Of a stretch of 64,000 bases of DNA, positions 41,903 to 52,009 are shown in pieces. Source of the DNA: Bradyrhizobium sp. PSBB068 (GTDB lineage: Bacteria > Pseudomonadota > Alphaproteobacteria > Rhizobiales > Xanthobacteraceae). The stretch lies in NCBI GenBank assembly GCA_016839165.1, contig CP069300.1:372001-436000 (forward strand), in the 5' to 3' direction. Position 1 is the stretch's first letter. Every line of letters begins with the position of its first letter. The notes under the pieces were generated by a model, which did no database searches, was not told the origin of the DNA, and was given only the letters and a program-made list of their open reading frames with translations. A program made the position numbers and the translations under genes.

Positions 41903-42769
41903 CTATCTGATCCCCTCGGCCAAACGTGCAACTTTCCCTCCTACTCTGGTCTTTTTGCGTTCTTCTTTTTTGGATTGCGGCGCCATTCCACCGAGCGCCT
42001 GCTCGATGTTCCTTACCATCGCGACAAGACGAGGTCCAATGTCGTTGAGCAATCTGTCTTCCGTGAAGCGGAATGCCGGCGCGCCGCAATTGAAGGCGTA
42101 AGGACCGGTTCCGTCGTTCAATCTCAATGCAACGCCGACCGCGGCGACGTCGTTCTGCCAGTCGCCGGTCGACATGGTGAAGCCGTGCTTCGCCACCGTC
42201 TCGCCGGAACGCTCGATGCCGTCACGCATCTTGGCCCAGCGGCTGCCATAGTGATCCCGCAGCTCGCGCAATAATGCCGCACGATCGTCGGGTGGCAATG
42301 CCCAAATATAGGCACGTCCCATCGCGGTGGTTGCGATCGGCACCCGCGAGCCGACGTCGAGTTGCACGCCGAGCGCCAGGCCGTTTCGGCTCTGGCCGAA
42401 ATAGATCATGCTGTGACGGTCGCGGCCGCCGACGGCGACGGCGCCGCCGGTCGCGCGCATCACTTCTTCTCGATAGGGTTCGGACAAATGCCGAACGCCG
42501 AGATTGGCGAGCGCGGCGTAGCCGAGCGCCATCGCCGACGGCGCGAGCTGATACTTCTCGAATTTCGGTACAGGTGTAAGGTATCCCAGCTTGGTCAGCG
42601 TGTAGGTCAGCCGGGAGATGGTTGGCTTCGGTAACTTGGTGCGGGCAGCAATCTCCTGATTGCCGAGCAGGCCGTCATTGGGTTGAAATGCGCGCAGGAC
42701 GTCCAGTCCGCGGGAAAGCGCGACGACGAAATTGCGATCGGTCGCTGCTTTCTTGCTGGCGCGCTTCAT
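41903..42769 (-). CDS. IclR family transcriptional regulator
   Basis: A 288-residue regulator. N-terminal winged helix: FVVALSRGLDVLRAFQP, GNQEIAARTKLPKPTISRLT. The C-terminal effector domain has GRAYIWALPPDDRAALLREL and FTMSTGDWQNDVAAVGVALR, as in IclR proteins that sense aromatic or dicarboxylic acids. It is divergent from the pim-like operon, with a strong palindrome between them, and upstream of livGFHM on its own strand. It therefore probably controls both. Confidence 0.88.
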   Translation of the reverse strand: MKRASKKAATDRNFVVALSRGLDVLRAFQPNDGLLGNQEIAARTKLPKPTISRLTYTLTKLGYLTPVPKFEKYQLAPSAMALGYAALANLGVRHLSEPYREEVMRATGGAVAVGGRDRHSMIYFGQSRNGLALGVQLDVGSRVPIATTAMGRAYIWALPPDDRAALLRELRDHYGSRWAKMRDGIERSGETVAKHGFTMSTGDWQNDVAAVGVALRLNDGTGPYAFNCGAPAFRFTEDRLLNDIGPRLVAMVRNIEQALGGMAPQSKKEERKKTRVGGKVARLAEGIR

Positions 42770-42850
42770 GCCGATCCTTGTCCTGCCCTTGTCATGCTCG
42801 TTGACAAGGCTCGTGCTTCAAAATAACCCTCCGTGTCAAGATGTGGAATT

Positions 42851-42870
42851 AAATTTCGCAGTGCGAAATT
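42851..42870. promoter_or_regulatory. Palindromic IclR-type operator
   Basis: AAATTTCGCAGTGCGAAATT is a perfect 9-bp inverted repeat (AATTTCGCA-G-TGCGAAATT). It lies 79 bases before the pimF-like start and 81 bases before the IclR start. A TTGACA at 42801-42806 with TAACCC after a 17-base spacer could be the promoter that it blocks. Confidence 0.65.
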
Positions 42871-42949
42871 GGTCTAATCGCAGCGGCTCGACGCAAGTCG
42901 TTCAGCTACTCAACGCAAGTTCAAGAACAAGCATCCAGGGAGAGTCCCG

Positions 42950-45046
<2,097 letters not shown>

Positions 45047-45080
45047 TCCGCTTTCTGGCCAAGGACTCGCTGGTAGGGTT

Positions 45081-45180
45081 CCCTCCCCCCTTGCGGGGGA
45101 GGGTTAGGGAGAGGGGTAGCCGCGTCGGGACTGCCCGTGTGGTACCCCTTCCCCCAACCCCTCCCCGCAAGGGGGAGGGG
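45081..45180. repeat. Palindromic element, CCCTCCCC family
   Basis: CCCTCCCCCCTTGCGGGGGA at the left and CCCCGCAAGGGGGAGGGG at the right end form hairpins. It lies in the pim-like operon between the first two genes. Confidence 0.75.
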
Positions 45181-45221
45181 AGCCCGCGCAGCGGGGTCAC
45201 CTCACAGATGCAAGACCTTTC

Positions 45222-46892
45222 ATGACCTATCCCGGCGAACAATATTATCCTTCTGGCGTGAAGTGGAGCGACGAGATCACGCGCGGCACGCTGCCCGACC
45301 TGCTCTCCAACGCTGCCGCCGAGTTCGGTGTGCGCCCGGTGCTCGAATTCCGCGACCGGCAGATCAGCTATAGCGAACTTGAGTCCCTGGTCGAGACCGC
45401 CGCCGCCGCCTTCTTGCGGGCCGGCTACGGCAAGGGCACCTCGGTCGCGCTGTTCCTCGGCAATTCGCCCGATCATCCGATCAATTTCTTCGGCGCGCTG
45501 AAGGCCGGCGCCCGAATCGTGCATCTGTCGCCGCTCGACGGCGAGATCGCGCTGTCGCACAAGCTCTCCGATTCCGGTGCGCGCGTGCTGGTTACCAGCA
45601 ATCTCTCGGCGCTGTTGCCGACCGCGCTGAAGTTTCTCGACAAAGGCCTGCTCGATCGTCTGATCGTCTGCGAGGACGACAATTGGGGCAAGGTCGGCAC
45701 ACAGCAGACCGCGCTGCCCGACAATCCCAAGATCATCACGCACCGCCAGTTCATCGAGGGCGTGACCAAGCCGTCGCAATGGCCCGCGGTCGATGTCGAG
45801 GACGTCGCGCTGCTGCAATATACCGGCGGCACCACCGGCCTGCCGAAGGGCGCCATGCTCAGCCACGGCAATCTCACCGCGGCGGTGTCGATCTACGACG
45901 TCTGGGGCAGGCCCGGGCGGCTCGAACGCAATGCGATTGAGCGCGTGATCTGCGTGCTGCCGCTGTTTCACATCTATGCGCTGACCGTCGTGCTGCTGTC
46001 AGTGATCCGGCGCGGCCATCTGATCTCGCTGCATCAGCGCTTCGACGTCGAGGCCGTGATGCGGGACATCGAGGTCAAGCGCGCGACGGTGTTTCCCGGC
46101 GTGCCGACGATGTGGATCGCGATCGCCTCGCTGCCTGATCTCGACAAGCGCGATCTCTCCTCGCTGGTGGTCGCGGGCTCCGGCGGCGCGCCGCTGCCGG
46201 TCGAGGTCGCCAAGATATTCGAGCGCCGCGTCGGCATGAAGCTGAAGAGCGGCTGGGGCATGACCGAGACCTGCTCGCCCGGCACCGGCCATCCCAAGGA
46301 AGGACCGGAGAAGCCGGGCTCGATCGGGCTGATGCTGCCCGGCATCGAGATGGACGTGGTGTCGCTGGAGGATTCCACGAAGGTGATGCCGGTCGGCGAG
46401 GTCGGCGAAATCCGCATCCGCGGCCCGAACGTCACCAAGGGCTACTGGAACAGGCCAGCGGAGACCGCGGAGGCTTTCGTCGGCGACCGCTTCCTCACCG
46501 GCGACATCGGCTACATGGACGCCGACGGCTATTTCTATCTGGTCGACCGCAAGAAGGACATGATCATCTCCGGCGGCTTCAACGTCTATCCGCAGATGAT
46601 CGAGCAGGCGATCTACACCCATCCTGCCGTGCAGGAGGTGATCGTGATCGGCATTCCCGACGATTACCGCGGCGAAGCGGCCAAAGCCTTCATCAAGCTG
46701 CGCGACGGCGAGAAAGCGTTCACGATCGACGAGTTGCGCGCCTTCCTCACCGGCAAGTTGGGCAAGCACGAATTGCCGGCGGCGGTCGAATTCGTCGCCG
46801 AACTGCCGCGCACCCCGGTTGGAAAACTGTCGCGTCACGAATTGCGCCAGCAACAGCCCAAGACATCGCAAGCCAAATCAGTCGTTCAATAA
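45222..46892 (+). CDS. pimA: Acyl-CoA ligase for dicarboxylic/fatty acids (PimA-like)
   Basis: A 556-residue AMP-forming ligase. The adenylation P-loop is at about residues 201-214 (YTGGTTGLPKGAML), the A5 GWGMTETCSPGTGHP, the A7 RFLTGDIGYMDADGYFYLVDR (split over two motifs) and the catalytic lysine near the end (RTPVGKLSRHEL). The A8 hinge VDRKKDMIISGGFNVYPQMI follows. R. palustris PimA activates pimelate and C7-C14 chains. The pim assignment rests on the order pimF-pimA-pimC-pimD. The gene follows a palindromic element and is 10 bases from the next gene. Confidence 0.83.
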   Translation: MTYPGEQYYPSGVKWSDEITRGTLPDLLSNAAAEFGVRPVLEFRDRQISYSELESLVETAAAAFLRAGYGKGTSVALFLGNSPDHPINFFGALKAGARIVHLSPLDGEIALSHKLSDSGARVLVTSNLSALLPTALKFLDKGLLDRLIVCEDDNWGKVGTQQTALPDNPKIITHRQFIEGVTKPSQWPAVDVEDVALLQYTGGTTGLPKGAMLSHGNLTAAVSIYDVWGRPGRLERNAIERVICVLPLFHIYALTVVLLSVIRRGHLISLHQRFDVEAVMRDIEVKRATVFPGVPTMWIAIASLPDLDKRDLSSLVVAGSGGAPLPVEVAKIFERRVGMKLKSGWGMTETCSPGTGHPKEGPEKPGSIGLMLPGIEMDVVSLEDSTKVMPVGEVGEIRIRGPNVTKGYWNRPAETAEAFVGDRFLTGDIGYMDADGYFYLVDRKKDMIISGGFNVYPQMIEQAIYTHPAVQEVIVIGIPDDYRGEAAKAFIKLRDGEKAFTIDELRAFLTGKLGKHELPAAVEFVAELPRTPVGKLSRHELRQQQPKTSQAKSVVQ

Positions 46893-46902
46893 GGAGGATC
46901 CG

Positions 46903-48093
46903 ATGGATCTCGCTTTCACCAAGGAAGAGATAGCGTTTCGCGAGGAGGTACGGGAGTTCTTCAAGAACAACGTGCCGCCGGAGACAAGGCGCAAGCTGCA
47001 GGAAGGCCGTCATCTGTCGAAGGACGAGATGGTCACCTGGTGGCGCATCCTCAACAAGAAGGGCTGGGGCGTCACCCACTGGCCGAAGGAATTTGGCGGC
47101 ACCGGCTGGACCACCGTGCAGCACTACATCTTCAACGAGGAACTGCAGTCCTATCCCGCGCCGCAGCCGCTCGCCTTCGGCGTCAGCATGGTCGGCCCTG
47201 TCATCTACACCTTCGGCAATGAGAAGCAGAAGAAGGAATATTTGCCGCGCATCGCCAATGTCGACGACTGGTGGTGCCAGGGCTTCTCGGAGCCGGGCTC
47301 GGGTTCGGACCTCGCTTCACTGAAGACCACGGCCGAGCGCCGTGGCGACAAGTGGATCATCAACGGCCAGAAGACCTGGACCACGCTCGCCCAGCACGCC
47401 GACATGATCTTCTGTCTCTGCCGCACCGACAAGAACGCGAAGAAGCAGATGGGCATCTCCTTCATCGTGTTCAGCATGAAGTCGAAGGGCGTCACCGTGC
47501 GTCCGATCCAGACCATCGACGGCGGCCACGAGGTCAACGAGGTGTTCTTCGACGACGTCGAGGTTCCCTACGAGAACCTGATCGGCGAGGAGAACAAGGG
47601 CTGGGATTACGCCAAATTCCTGCTCGGCAATGAGCGCACCGGCATCGCCCGGGTCGGCGTCTCGAAGGAGCGGCTGCGTCGCATCCGCGCGCTGGCCTCC
47701 AAGGTCGAGTCCGGCGGCCGTCCTGTGATCGAGGATCCGGCGTTCCGCGAGAAGCTCACCGCCTGCGAGATCGAGCTGAAGGCGCTCGAGCTGACCCAGC
47801 TCCGCGTCGTCGCCGACGAGGGCAAGCACGGCAAGGGCAAGCCCAATCCGGCATCCTCGGTGCTCAAGATCAAGGGCTCCGAAATCCAGCAGACCACCAC
47901 CGAGTTGCTGATGGAGATCATCGGCCCGTTCGCCGCGCCCTATGACGAGCACGGCGATGCCGGTTCGAACGAGAGCATGGATTGGACCGCGCAGATCGCG
48001 CCGAGCTACTTCAACAACCGCAAGGTTTCGATCTACGGCGGCTCCAACGAGATCCAGCGCAACATCATCAGCAAGGCGGTGCTGGGGCTTTGA
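46903..48093 (+). CDS. pimC: Acyl-CoA dehydrogenase, large subunit (PimC-like)
   Basis: A 396-residue flavoprotein. N-terminal MDLAFTKEEIAFREEVREFF, FAD-binding GFSEPGSGSDLASLKTTAER, and the C-terminal NNRKVSIYGGSNEIQRNIIS, with the catalytic base region carrying E in IYGGSNEIQ. ATG 46903 has a perfect AAGGAGG. It oxidises saturated dicarboxylyl-CoA in the pim pathway and probably pairs with the next dehydrogenase as a heteromer, as suggested for R. palustris PimC/PimD. Confidence 0.85.
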   Translation: MDLAFTKEEIAFREEVREFFKNNVPPETRRKLQEGRHLSKDEMVTWWRILNKKGWGVTHWPKEFGGTGWTTVQHYIFNEELQSYPAPQPLAFGVSMVGPVIYTFGNEKQKKEYLPRIANVDDWWCQGFSEPGSGSDLASLKTTAERRGDKWIINGQKTWTTLAQHADMIFCLCRTDKNAKKQMGISFIVFSMKSKGVTVRPIQTIDGGHEVNEVFFDDVEVPYENLIGEENKGWDYAKFLLGNERTGIARVGVSKERLRRIRALASKVESGGRPVIEDPAFREKLTACEIELKALELTQLRVVADEGKHGKGKPNPASSVLKIKGSEIQQTTTELLMEIIGPFAAPYDEHGDAGSNESMDWTAQIAPSYFNNRKVSIYGGSNEIQRNIISKAVLGL

Positions 48094-48099
48094 TTTCTC

Positions 48100-48248
48100 T
48101 TCTCCCTCGCCCCGCTCTTGCGGGGAGAGGGTTGGGGTGAGGGGCCTCTCTCCGTGCAGGGAATGCCGAGAGACCTGTACCCCCTCACCCGGATCGCATC
48201 TGACGATGCGATCCGACCTCTCCCCGCAAGCGGGGCGAGGTGAAGAGA
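48100..48248. repeat. Palindromic element, CCTCTCCCC family
   Basis: Left arm CTCGCCCCGCTCTTGCGGGG, right arm CTCTCCCCGCAAGCGGGGCG; between them, GGATCGCATC/GATGCGATCC. It lies between the pimC- and pimD-like genes and has the same family traits as the elements at 45081 and 50383. Confidence 0.75.
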
Positions 48249-48288
48249 CCCCGGCTTGAACAACGATCAGTTAGTTAAGGGAACGAAC

Positions 48289-49434
48289 ATGGATTTTGAT
48301 CTGTCCGAGGAGCAGCGGCTTCTCAAGGAAAGCGTCGACGGGTTGCTGGCGGATGCCTACGACTTCGATGCGCGCAAGAAGTACATGAAGGAGAAGGGCG
48401 GCTGGAGCAAAGCGCTCTGGGGCAAGCTCGCCGAGCAGGGCCTGCTGGGTCTGCCCTTCGCCGAGACCGACGGCGGCTTCGGCGCCGGTGCGGTCGAGAC
48501 CATGATCGTGATGGAAGCGCTCGGCAAGGCGCTGGTGGTCGAGCCCTATCTCGCGACCGTCGTCGTCGCCGGCGGCTTCCTGCGCCATGGCGGCTCGGCC
48601 GAGCAGAAGGCCAAGTACATCCCGGGCATCATCGACGGCAGCAAGACCTTCGGCTTTGCCCAGCTCGAGAAGAACTCGCGCTACGACCTGTTCGACGTCG
48701 TGACCACGGCGAAGAAGAAGGGCGACGGCTGGGTGATCGACGGCGAGAAGTTCGTCGTGCTCAACGGCGAGAACGCCGACACGCTGATCGTCACTGCGCG
48801 CACCAAGGGCGGCCAGCGCGACAAGGCCGGCATCGGCGTGTTCCTGGTCCCGGCGGATGCCAAGGGCATCACCAAAAAAGGCTATCCGACCCAGGACGGC
48901 CTGCACGCGGCCGACATCACCTTCACCAATGTCGAAGTCGGTGCGGATGCTGCGATCGGCGATCCCGAGAACGGCCTGCCGCTGATCGAGCGTGTCGCCG
49001 ATGAGGCCCGCATTGCGCTGTGCGCGGAGGCGGTCGGCGCGATGGACCAGTCGCTGAAGGACACCGTCGAGTACATCAAGACCCGCAAGCAGTTCGGCGT
49101 CGCGATCGGCTCGTTCCAGAGCCTGCAGCACCGCGCCGCCGACATGTTCGTGGCGCTGGAGCAGGCCCGCAGCATGTCGATGTTCGCGACCATGGCGTCG
49201 GACTTCAGCGATGCCAAGGAGCGTTCGTCGGCGGTCGCGGCCGCCAAGGTGCAGGTCGGCAAGTCGCTGAAGTTCGTCGGCCAGCAGTCGATCCAGCTGC
49301 ACGGCGGCATCGGCATGACCATGGAAGCCAAGATCGGCCACTACTTCAAGCGGCTGACCATGATCGAGAACACGCTCGGCGACACCGACTACCACCTCCG
49401 TCGCGTCAGTGAGGGCGGCGGGCTGTTGGCCTGA
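48289..49434 (+). CDS. pimD: Acyl-CoA dehydrogenase, small subunit (PimD-like)
   Basis: A 381-residue flavoprotein. MDFDLSEEQRLLKESVDGLL, FAQLEKNSRYDLFDVVTTA, GMTMEAKIGHYFKRLTMIEN at the C-terminus. Compared with the previous gene it lacks the EPGSGSD motif and has AQLEKNSRYD in that place, which is seen in subunits that pair with a catalytic partner. ATG 48289 follows AAGGGAACGA. It forms the probable second subunit of the dicarboxylyl-CoA dehydrogenase. Confidence 0.85.
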   Translation: MDFDLSEEQRLLKESVDGLLADAYDFDARKKYMKEKGGWSKALWGKLAEQGLLGLPFAETDGGFGAGAVETMIVMEALGKALVVEPYLATVVVAGGFLRHGGSAEQKAKYIPGIIDGSKTFGFAQLEKNSRYDLFDVVTTAKKKGDGWVIDGEKFVVLNGENADTLIVTARTKGGQRDKAGIGVFLVPADAKGITKKGYPTQDGLHAADITFTNVEVGADAAIGDPENGLPLIERVADEARIALCAEAVGAMDQSLKDTVEYIKTRKQFGVAIGSFQSLQHRAADMFVALEQARSMSMFATMASDFSDAKERSSAVAAAKVQVGKSLKFVGQQSIQLHGGIGMTMEAKIGHYFKRLTMIENTLGDTDYHLRRVSEGGGLLA

Positions 49435-49443
49435 TCGCACAAA

Positions 49444-49548
49444 CGTCATTCCGGGGCGCCGCAACGCGGCGAACCCGGAATCCATTCCACGACAAATCAT
49501 GCGGCCCAATGGATTCCGGGTTCTCGCTTCGCGAGCCCCGGAATGACG
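49444..49548. repeat. Palindromic element, CGTCATTCCGG family
   Basis: CGTCATTCCGGGGCGCCGC... GGAATGACG with inner GAATCCATT/AATGGATTC. It fills the gap between the pimD-like gene and the SDR. Confidence 0.8.
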
Positions 49549-49570
49549 GCCGATCCGGGAGGCAACAACA

Positions 49571-50344
49571 ATGAAGAACACCCCGTTCGATCTCACCGGT
49601 CAGGTCGCGGTCGTCACCGGCTCGAGCCGCGGCATCGGCCGCGCCTCGGCGGAGCTGCTCGCAAAACTCGGTGCCAAGGTCGTGATCTCCTCGCGCAAGG
49701 CGGATGCCTGCGAGGTCGTCGCCGACGGCATCAAGAAGGCCGGCGGTGATGCCCTCGTGATCCCCTGCAACATCGCGCGCCGCGCGGAGGTCGAGGCGCT
49801 GGTCTCCGGCACCATCAAGCATTACGGCAAGATCGACATCCTGGTCTGCAACGCCGCGGTGAATCCGTATTACGGCCCGCTGCTCGACATCACCGATGAG
49901 GCCTTCGACAAGATCATGGGCTCCAACGTCAAGAGCAACATCTGGCTCTCCGCGCTGGCGATCCCGCAGATGGCCGAACGCGGCAAGGGCTCGGTCATCA
50001 TCATCTCGTCGATCGGCGGCTTGCGCGGCTCGACCGTGATCGGCGCCTACGGCATCTCCAAGGCGGCCGACTTCGCGCTGTGCCGCAGCCTCGCCGGCGA
50101 ATGGGGCCCGAAGGGCGTGCGCGTCAATTGCGTCGCGCCGGGCCTGGTGAAGACCGATTTCGCCCGCGCGCTGTGGGAGGATCCGGACAATCTGAAGCGT
50201 CGCACCGCGTCGACGCCGCTCCGCCGCATTGGCGAGCCCGACGAGATCGCGGGCGCGGTGGCCTATCTCGCCTCCGACGCCTCGACCTTCATGACCGGCC
50301 AGACCATCGTGGTCGACGGCGGTGTTACGACGGCGGCGACGTAA
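49571..50344 (+). CDS. SDR family oxidoreductase (DHRS4-like)
   Basis: A 257-residue short-chain dehydrogenase. NAD(P) motif TGSSRGIG near residue 17, NAAVNPYYGP strand, catalytic Ser and YGISK at about 145-163, and C-terminal MTGQTIVVDGGVTT. The SSIGGLRGSTVIGAYGISKA segment and overall length match the DHRS4-like group. It is the last gene of the pim-like operon, with GGGAGG before the ATG. A 3-hydroxyacyl-CoA or alcohol substrate is likely but cannot be read. Confidence 0.83.
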   Translation: MKNTPFDLTGQVAVVTGSSRGIGRASAELLAKLGAKVVISSRKADACEVVADGIKKAGGDALVIPCNIARRAEVEALVSGTIKHYGKIDILVCNAAVNPYYGPLLDITDEAFDKIMGSNVKSNIWLSALAIPQMAERGKGSVIIISSIGGLRGSTVIGAYGISKAADFALCRSLAGEWGPKGVRVNCVAPGLVKTDFARALWEDPDNLKRRTASTPLRRIGEPDEIAGAVAYLASDASTFMTGQTIVVDGGVTTAAT

Positions 50345-50382
50345 CGCATGATGATTGAATCGCTTTAGCCGCACGCTCGCTT

Positions 50383-50505
50383 CACCTCTCCCCATTGGGG
50401 AGAGGTCGATTTGCGAAGCAAATCGGGTGAGGGGCCGCAACTCTCACGAGGGACCGTAAGCCCTCACCCGGCGCTACGCGCCGACCTCTCCCGAGGGAGA
50501 GGTGA
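50383..50505. repeat. Palindromic element, CACCTCTCCCC family
   Basis: CACCTCTCCCCATTGGGGAG and GACCTCTCCCGAGGGAGAGG at the two ends, with CGGGTGAGGGG/CCCCTCACCCG-like arms between. It lies between convergent genes, the SDR and metZ. Confidence 0.78.
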
Positions 50506-50526
50506 GCCTCCGCTTCCGATCCAAGT

Positions 50527-51720
50527 TTAGACCTGCTCCAGCGCGCGCTGGAAATCCTCGATCAGATCGTCGGGATGCTCGAGCCCGGCCGAGAAGCGAA
50601 TAAAACCCTCGCTAATGCCGAGTTCGGCGCGCGCTTCCGGCGCCAGGCGCTGATGCGTCGTGGTGGCGGGATGCGTGACCAGGCTCTTGGCGTCGCCGAG
50701 ATTGTTGGAGATGCGCGAGATCTTCAGCGCGTTGAGACAGCGGAACGCGCCGGCCTTGCCGTCCTTGACCTCGAAGCCGACCAGCGTCGAGCCGGCGCCC
50801 ATCTGCTTCTTCACCGTCGCGGCCTGCGGATGATCCGCGCGGCCGGGATAGACCAGCCGGGTGACCTTCGGATGGCTCGCCAGCGCCTCGGCGATCTTCG
50901 CCGCGTTCTCGGTCTGCGCGCGGACGCGGACGCCGAGCGTCTCCAGTCCCTTCAGCAGCACCCAGGCGTTGAACGGCGATAGCGACGGGCCGGTCTGGCG
51001 CATGAAATTGTGGATGTGCTCGGCGATGAAGGCTTCCGACGACAGGATGATGCCGCCGAGGCAGCGGCCCTGGCCGTCGATATGCTTGGTCGCGGAATAG
51101 ACCACGACGTCGGCGCCGAGCGACAGCGGGCTCTGCCAGATCGGCGTCGCGAACACGTTGTCGACGATCAGCCGGGCGCCGCCGCTGTGGGCGATCTTGG
51201 CGATCGCGCCGATATCGAGCACGTCGAGCGTCGGGTTGGTCGGGCTCTCCAGGAAGAAGGTCTTGGTGTTCGGCCGCAACGCGCGCTGCCATTGGTCGAG
51301 GTCAAGCCCGTCGACCAGCGTCGTCTCGATGCCGTAGCGCGGCAGCAGGTCCTGCACCACGTAGAGGCAGGAGCCGAACAGCGCCTTCGATGCCACCACG
51401 TGGTCGCCGGCCTTCAGGGGCGCGAGGATCGCGGTGGTCACCGCGGCCATGCCGGTCGCGGTCGAGCGCGCGGCTTCCGCGCCCTCGAGCTCGATCATGC
51501 GGCGCTCGAACATCGCAATCGTCGGGTTGGAATAGCGCGAATAGATGAAGCCGGGATCCTGGCCCTTGAAGCGCGCCTCGCATTGCTCAGCGGTGTCGTA
51601 GACGTAACCCTGGGTGAGAAACAGCCCTTCCGACGTCTCCCCGAATTGCGAGCGCAGCGTGCCGCCATGGACCAGGCGGGTTTCGGGACGGAAGCGGGCG
51701 GTACCTTCAGATTCAGACAT
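50527..51720 (-). CDS. metZ: O-succinylhomoserine sulfhydrylase
   Basis: A 397-residue PLP enzyme of the Cys/Met metabolism family that makes homocysteine from O-succinylhomoserine and sulfide. PLP lysine K212 in VVVYSATKHIDGQGR, phosphate-binding YSRYSNPTIAMFE (residues 60-72), and TATGMAAVTTAI. The C-terminus carries SLVTHPATTTHQRL. The SAM-II riboswitch just upstream confirms a methionine pathway role. ATG 51720 follows GGAGG, so the ribosome site is near the base of a hairpin. Confidence 0.92.
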   Translation of the reverse strand: MSESEGTARFRPETRLVHGGTLRSQFGETSEGLFLTQGYVYDTAEQCEARFKGQDPGFIYSRYSNPTIAMFERRMIELEGAEAARSTATGMAAVTTAILAPLKAGDHVVASKALFGSCLYVVQDLLPRYGIETTLVDGLDLDQWQRALRPNTKTFFLESPTNPTLDVLDIGAIAKIAHSGGARLIVDNVFATPIWQSPLSLGADVVVYSATKHIDGQGRCLGGIILSSEAFIAEHIHNFMRQTGPSLSPFNAWVLLKGLETLGVRVRAQTENAAKIAEALASHPKVTRLVYPGRADHPQAATVKKQMGAGSTLVGFEVKDGKAGAFRCLNALKISRISNNLGDAKSLVTHPATTTHQRLAPEARAELGISEGFIRFSAGLEHPDDLIEDFQRALEQV

Positions 51721-51732
51721 GTGACCTCCGAG

Positions 51733-51760
51733 GTGGCCATTTCCTGGCGAAAATGGCCAC
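51733..51760 (-). promoter_or_regulatory. Hairpin next to the metZ ribosome site
   Basis: On the minus strand GTGGCCATTT, an eight-base loop, AAATGGCCAC. It lies just after the terminator-like stem and just before the ribosome site. It may be an additional structure in the leader, or an alternative fold. Confidence 0.5.
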
Positions 51761-51795
51761 AAAAAAACCGGCCTGGAGCAACCTCCACAGACCGG
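51761..51795 (-). terminator. Expression-platform terminator of the SAM-II riboswitch
   Basis: On the minus strand CCGGTCTGTGGAG-GTTG-CTCCAGGCCGG followed by seven Ts. The upstream arm overlaps CCGGGG...CCCGG, which offers an alternative pairing, so the riboswitch may act by attenuation here. Confidence 0.7.
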
Positions 51796-51814
51796 GATCA
51801 CACTGTCCCCGGCC

Positions 51815-51868
51815 TGTTTAGCGACTTATTTAACGTGGCTGCAAGCCGGCCGGCTCAAATCACCACGG
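51815..51868 (-). ncRNA. SAM-II riboswitch aptamer
   Basis: Minus strand, in order: CGTGGTGATTTGAGCCGGC, CGGCTTGCAGCCACGTTAAA and AAGTCGCTAAACA. These are the conserved SAM-II features: the CGTGG...CCACG helix, the GATTTG and TTAAA elements and the GCTAAA pseudoknot strand. It lies 95 bases before metZ, followed by a terminator-like hairpin. It senses S-adenosylmethionine and shuts off metZ when SAM is abundant. The SAM-II class is typical of alphaproteobacterial met genes. Confidence 0.92.
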
Positions 51869-52009
51869 GATAAGTGCAGCTGATATTCCCTCGCGCCCTT
51901 TCCGTCAAGACGGTCATCGGATAACCCGTAAAAGCCCATATATGGGGGCTTGGTGGCCCGTCAGAGGTTGATTTTGGGCCATCTCGAGGGATCGCCGAGG
52001 GACCGCGCC

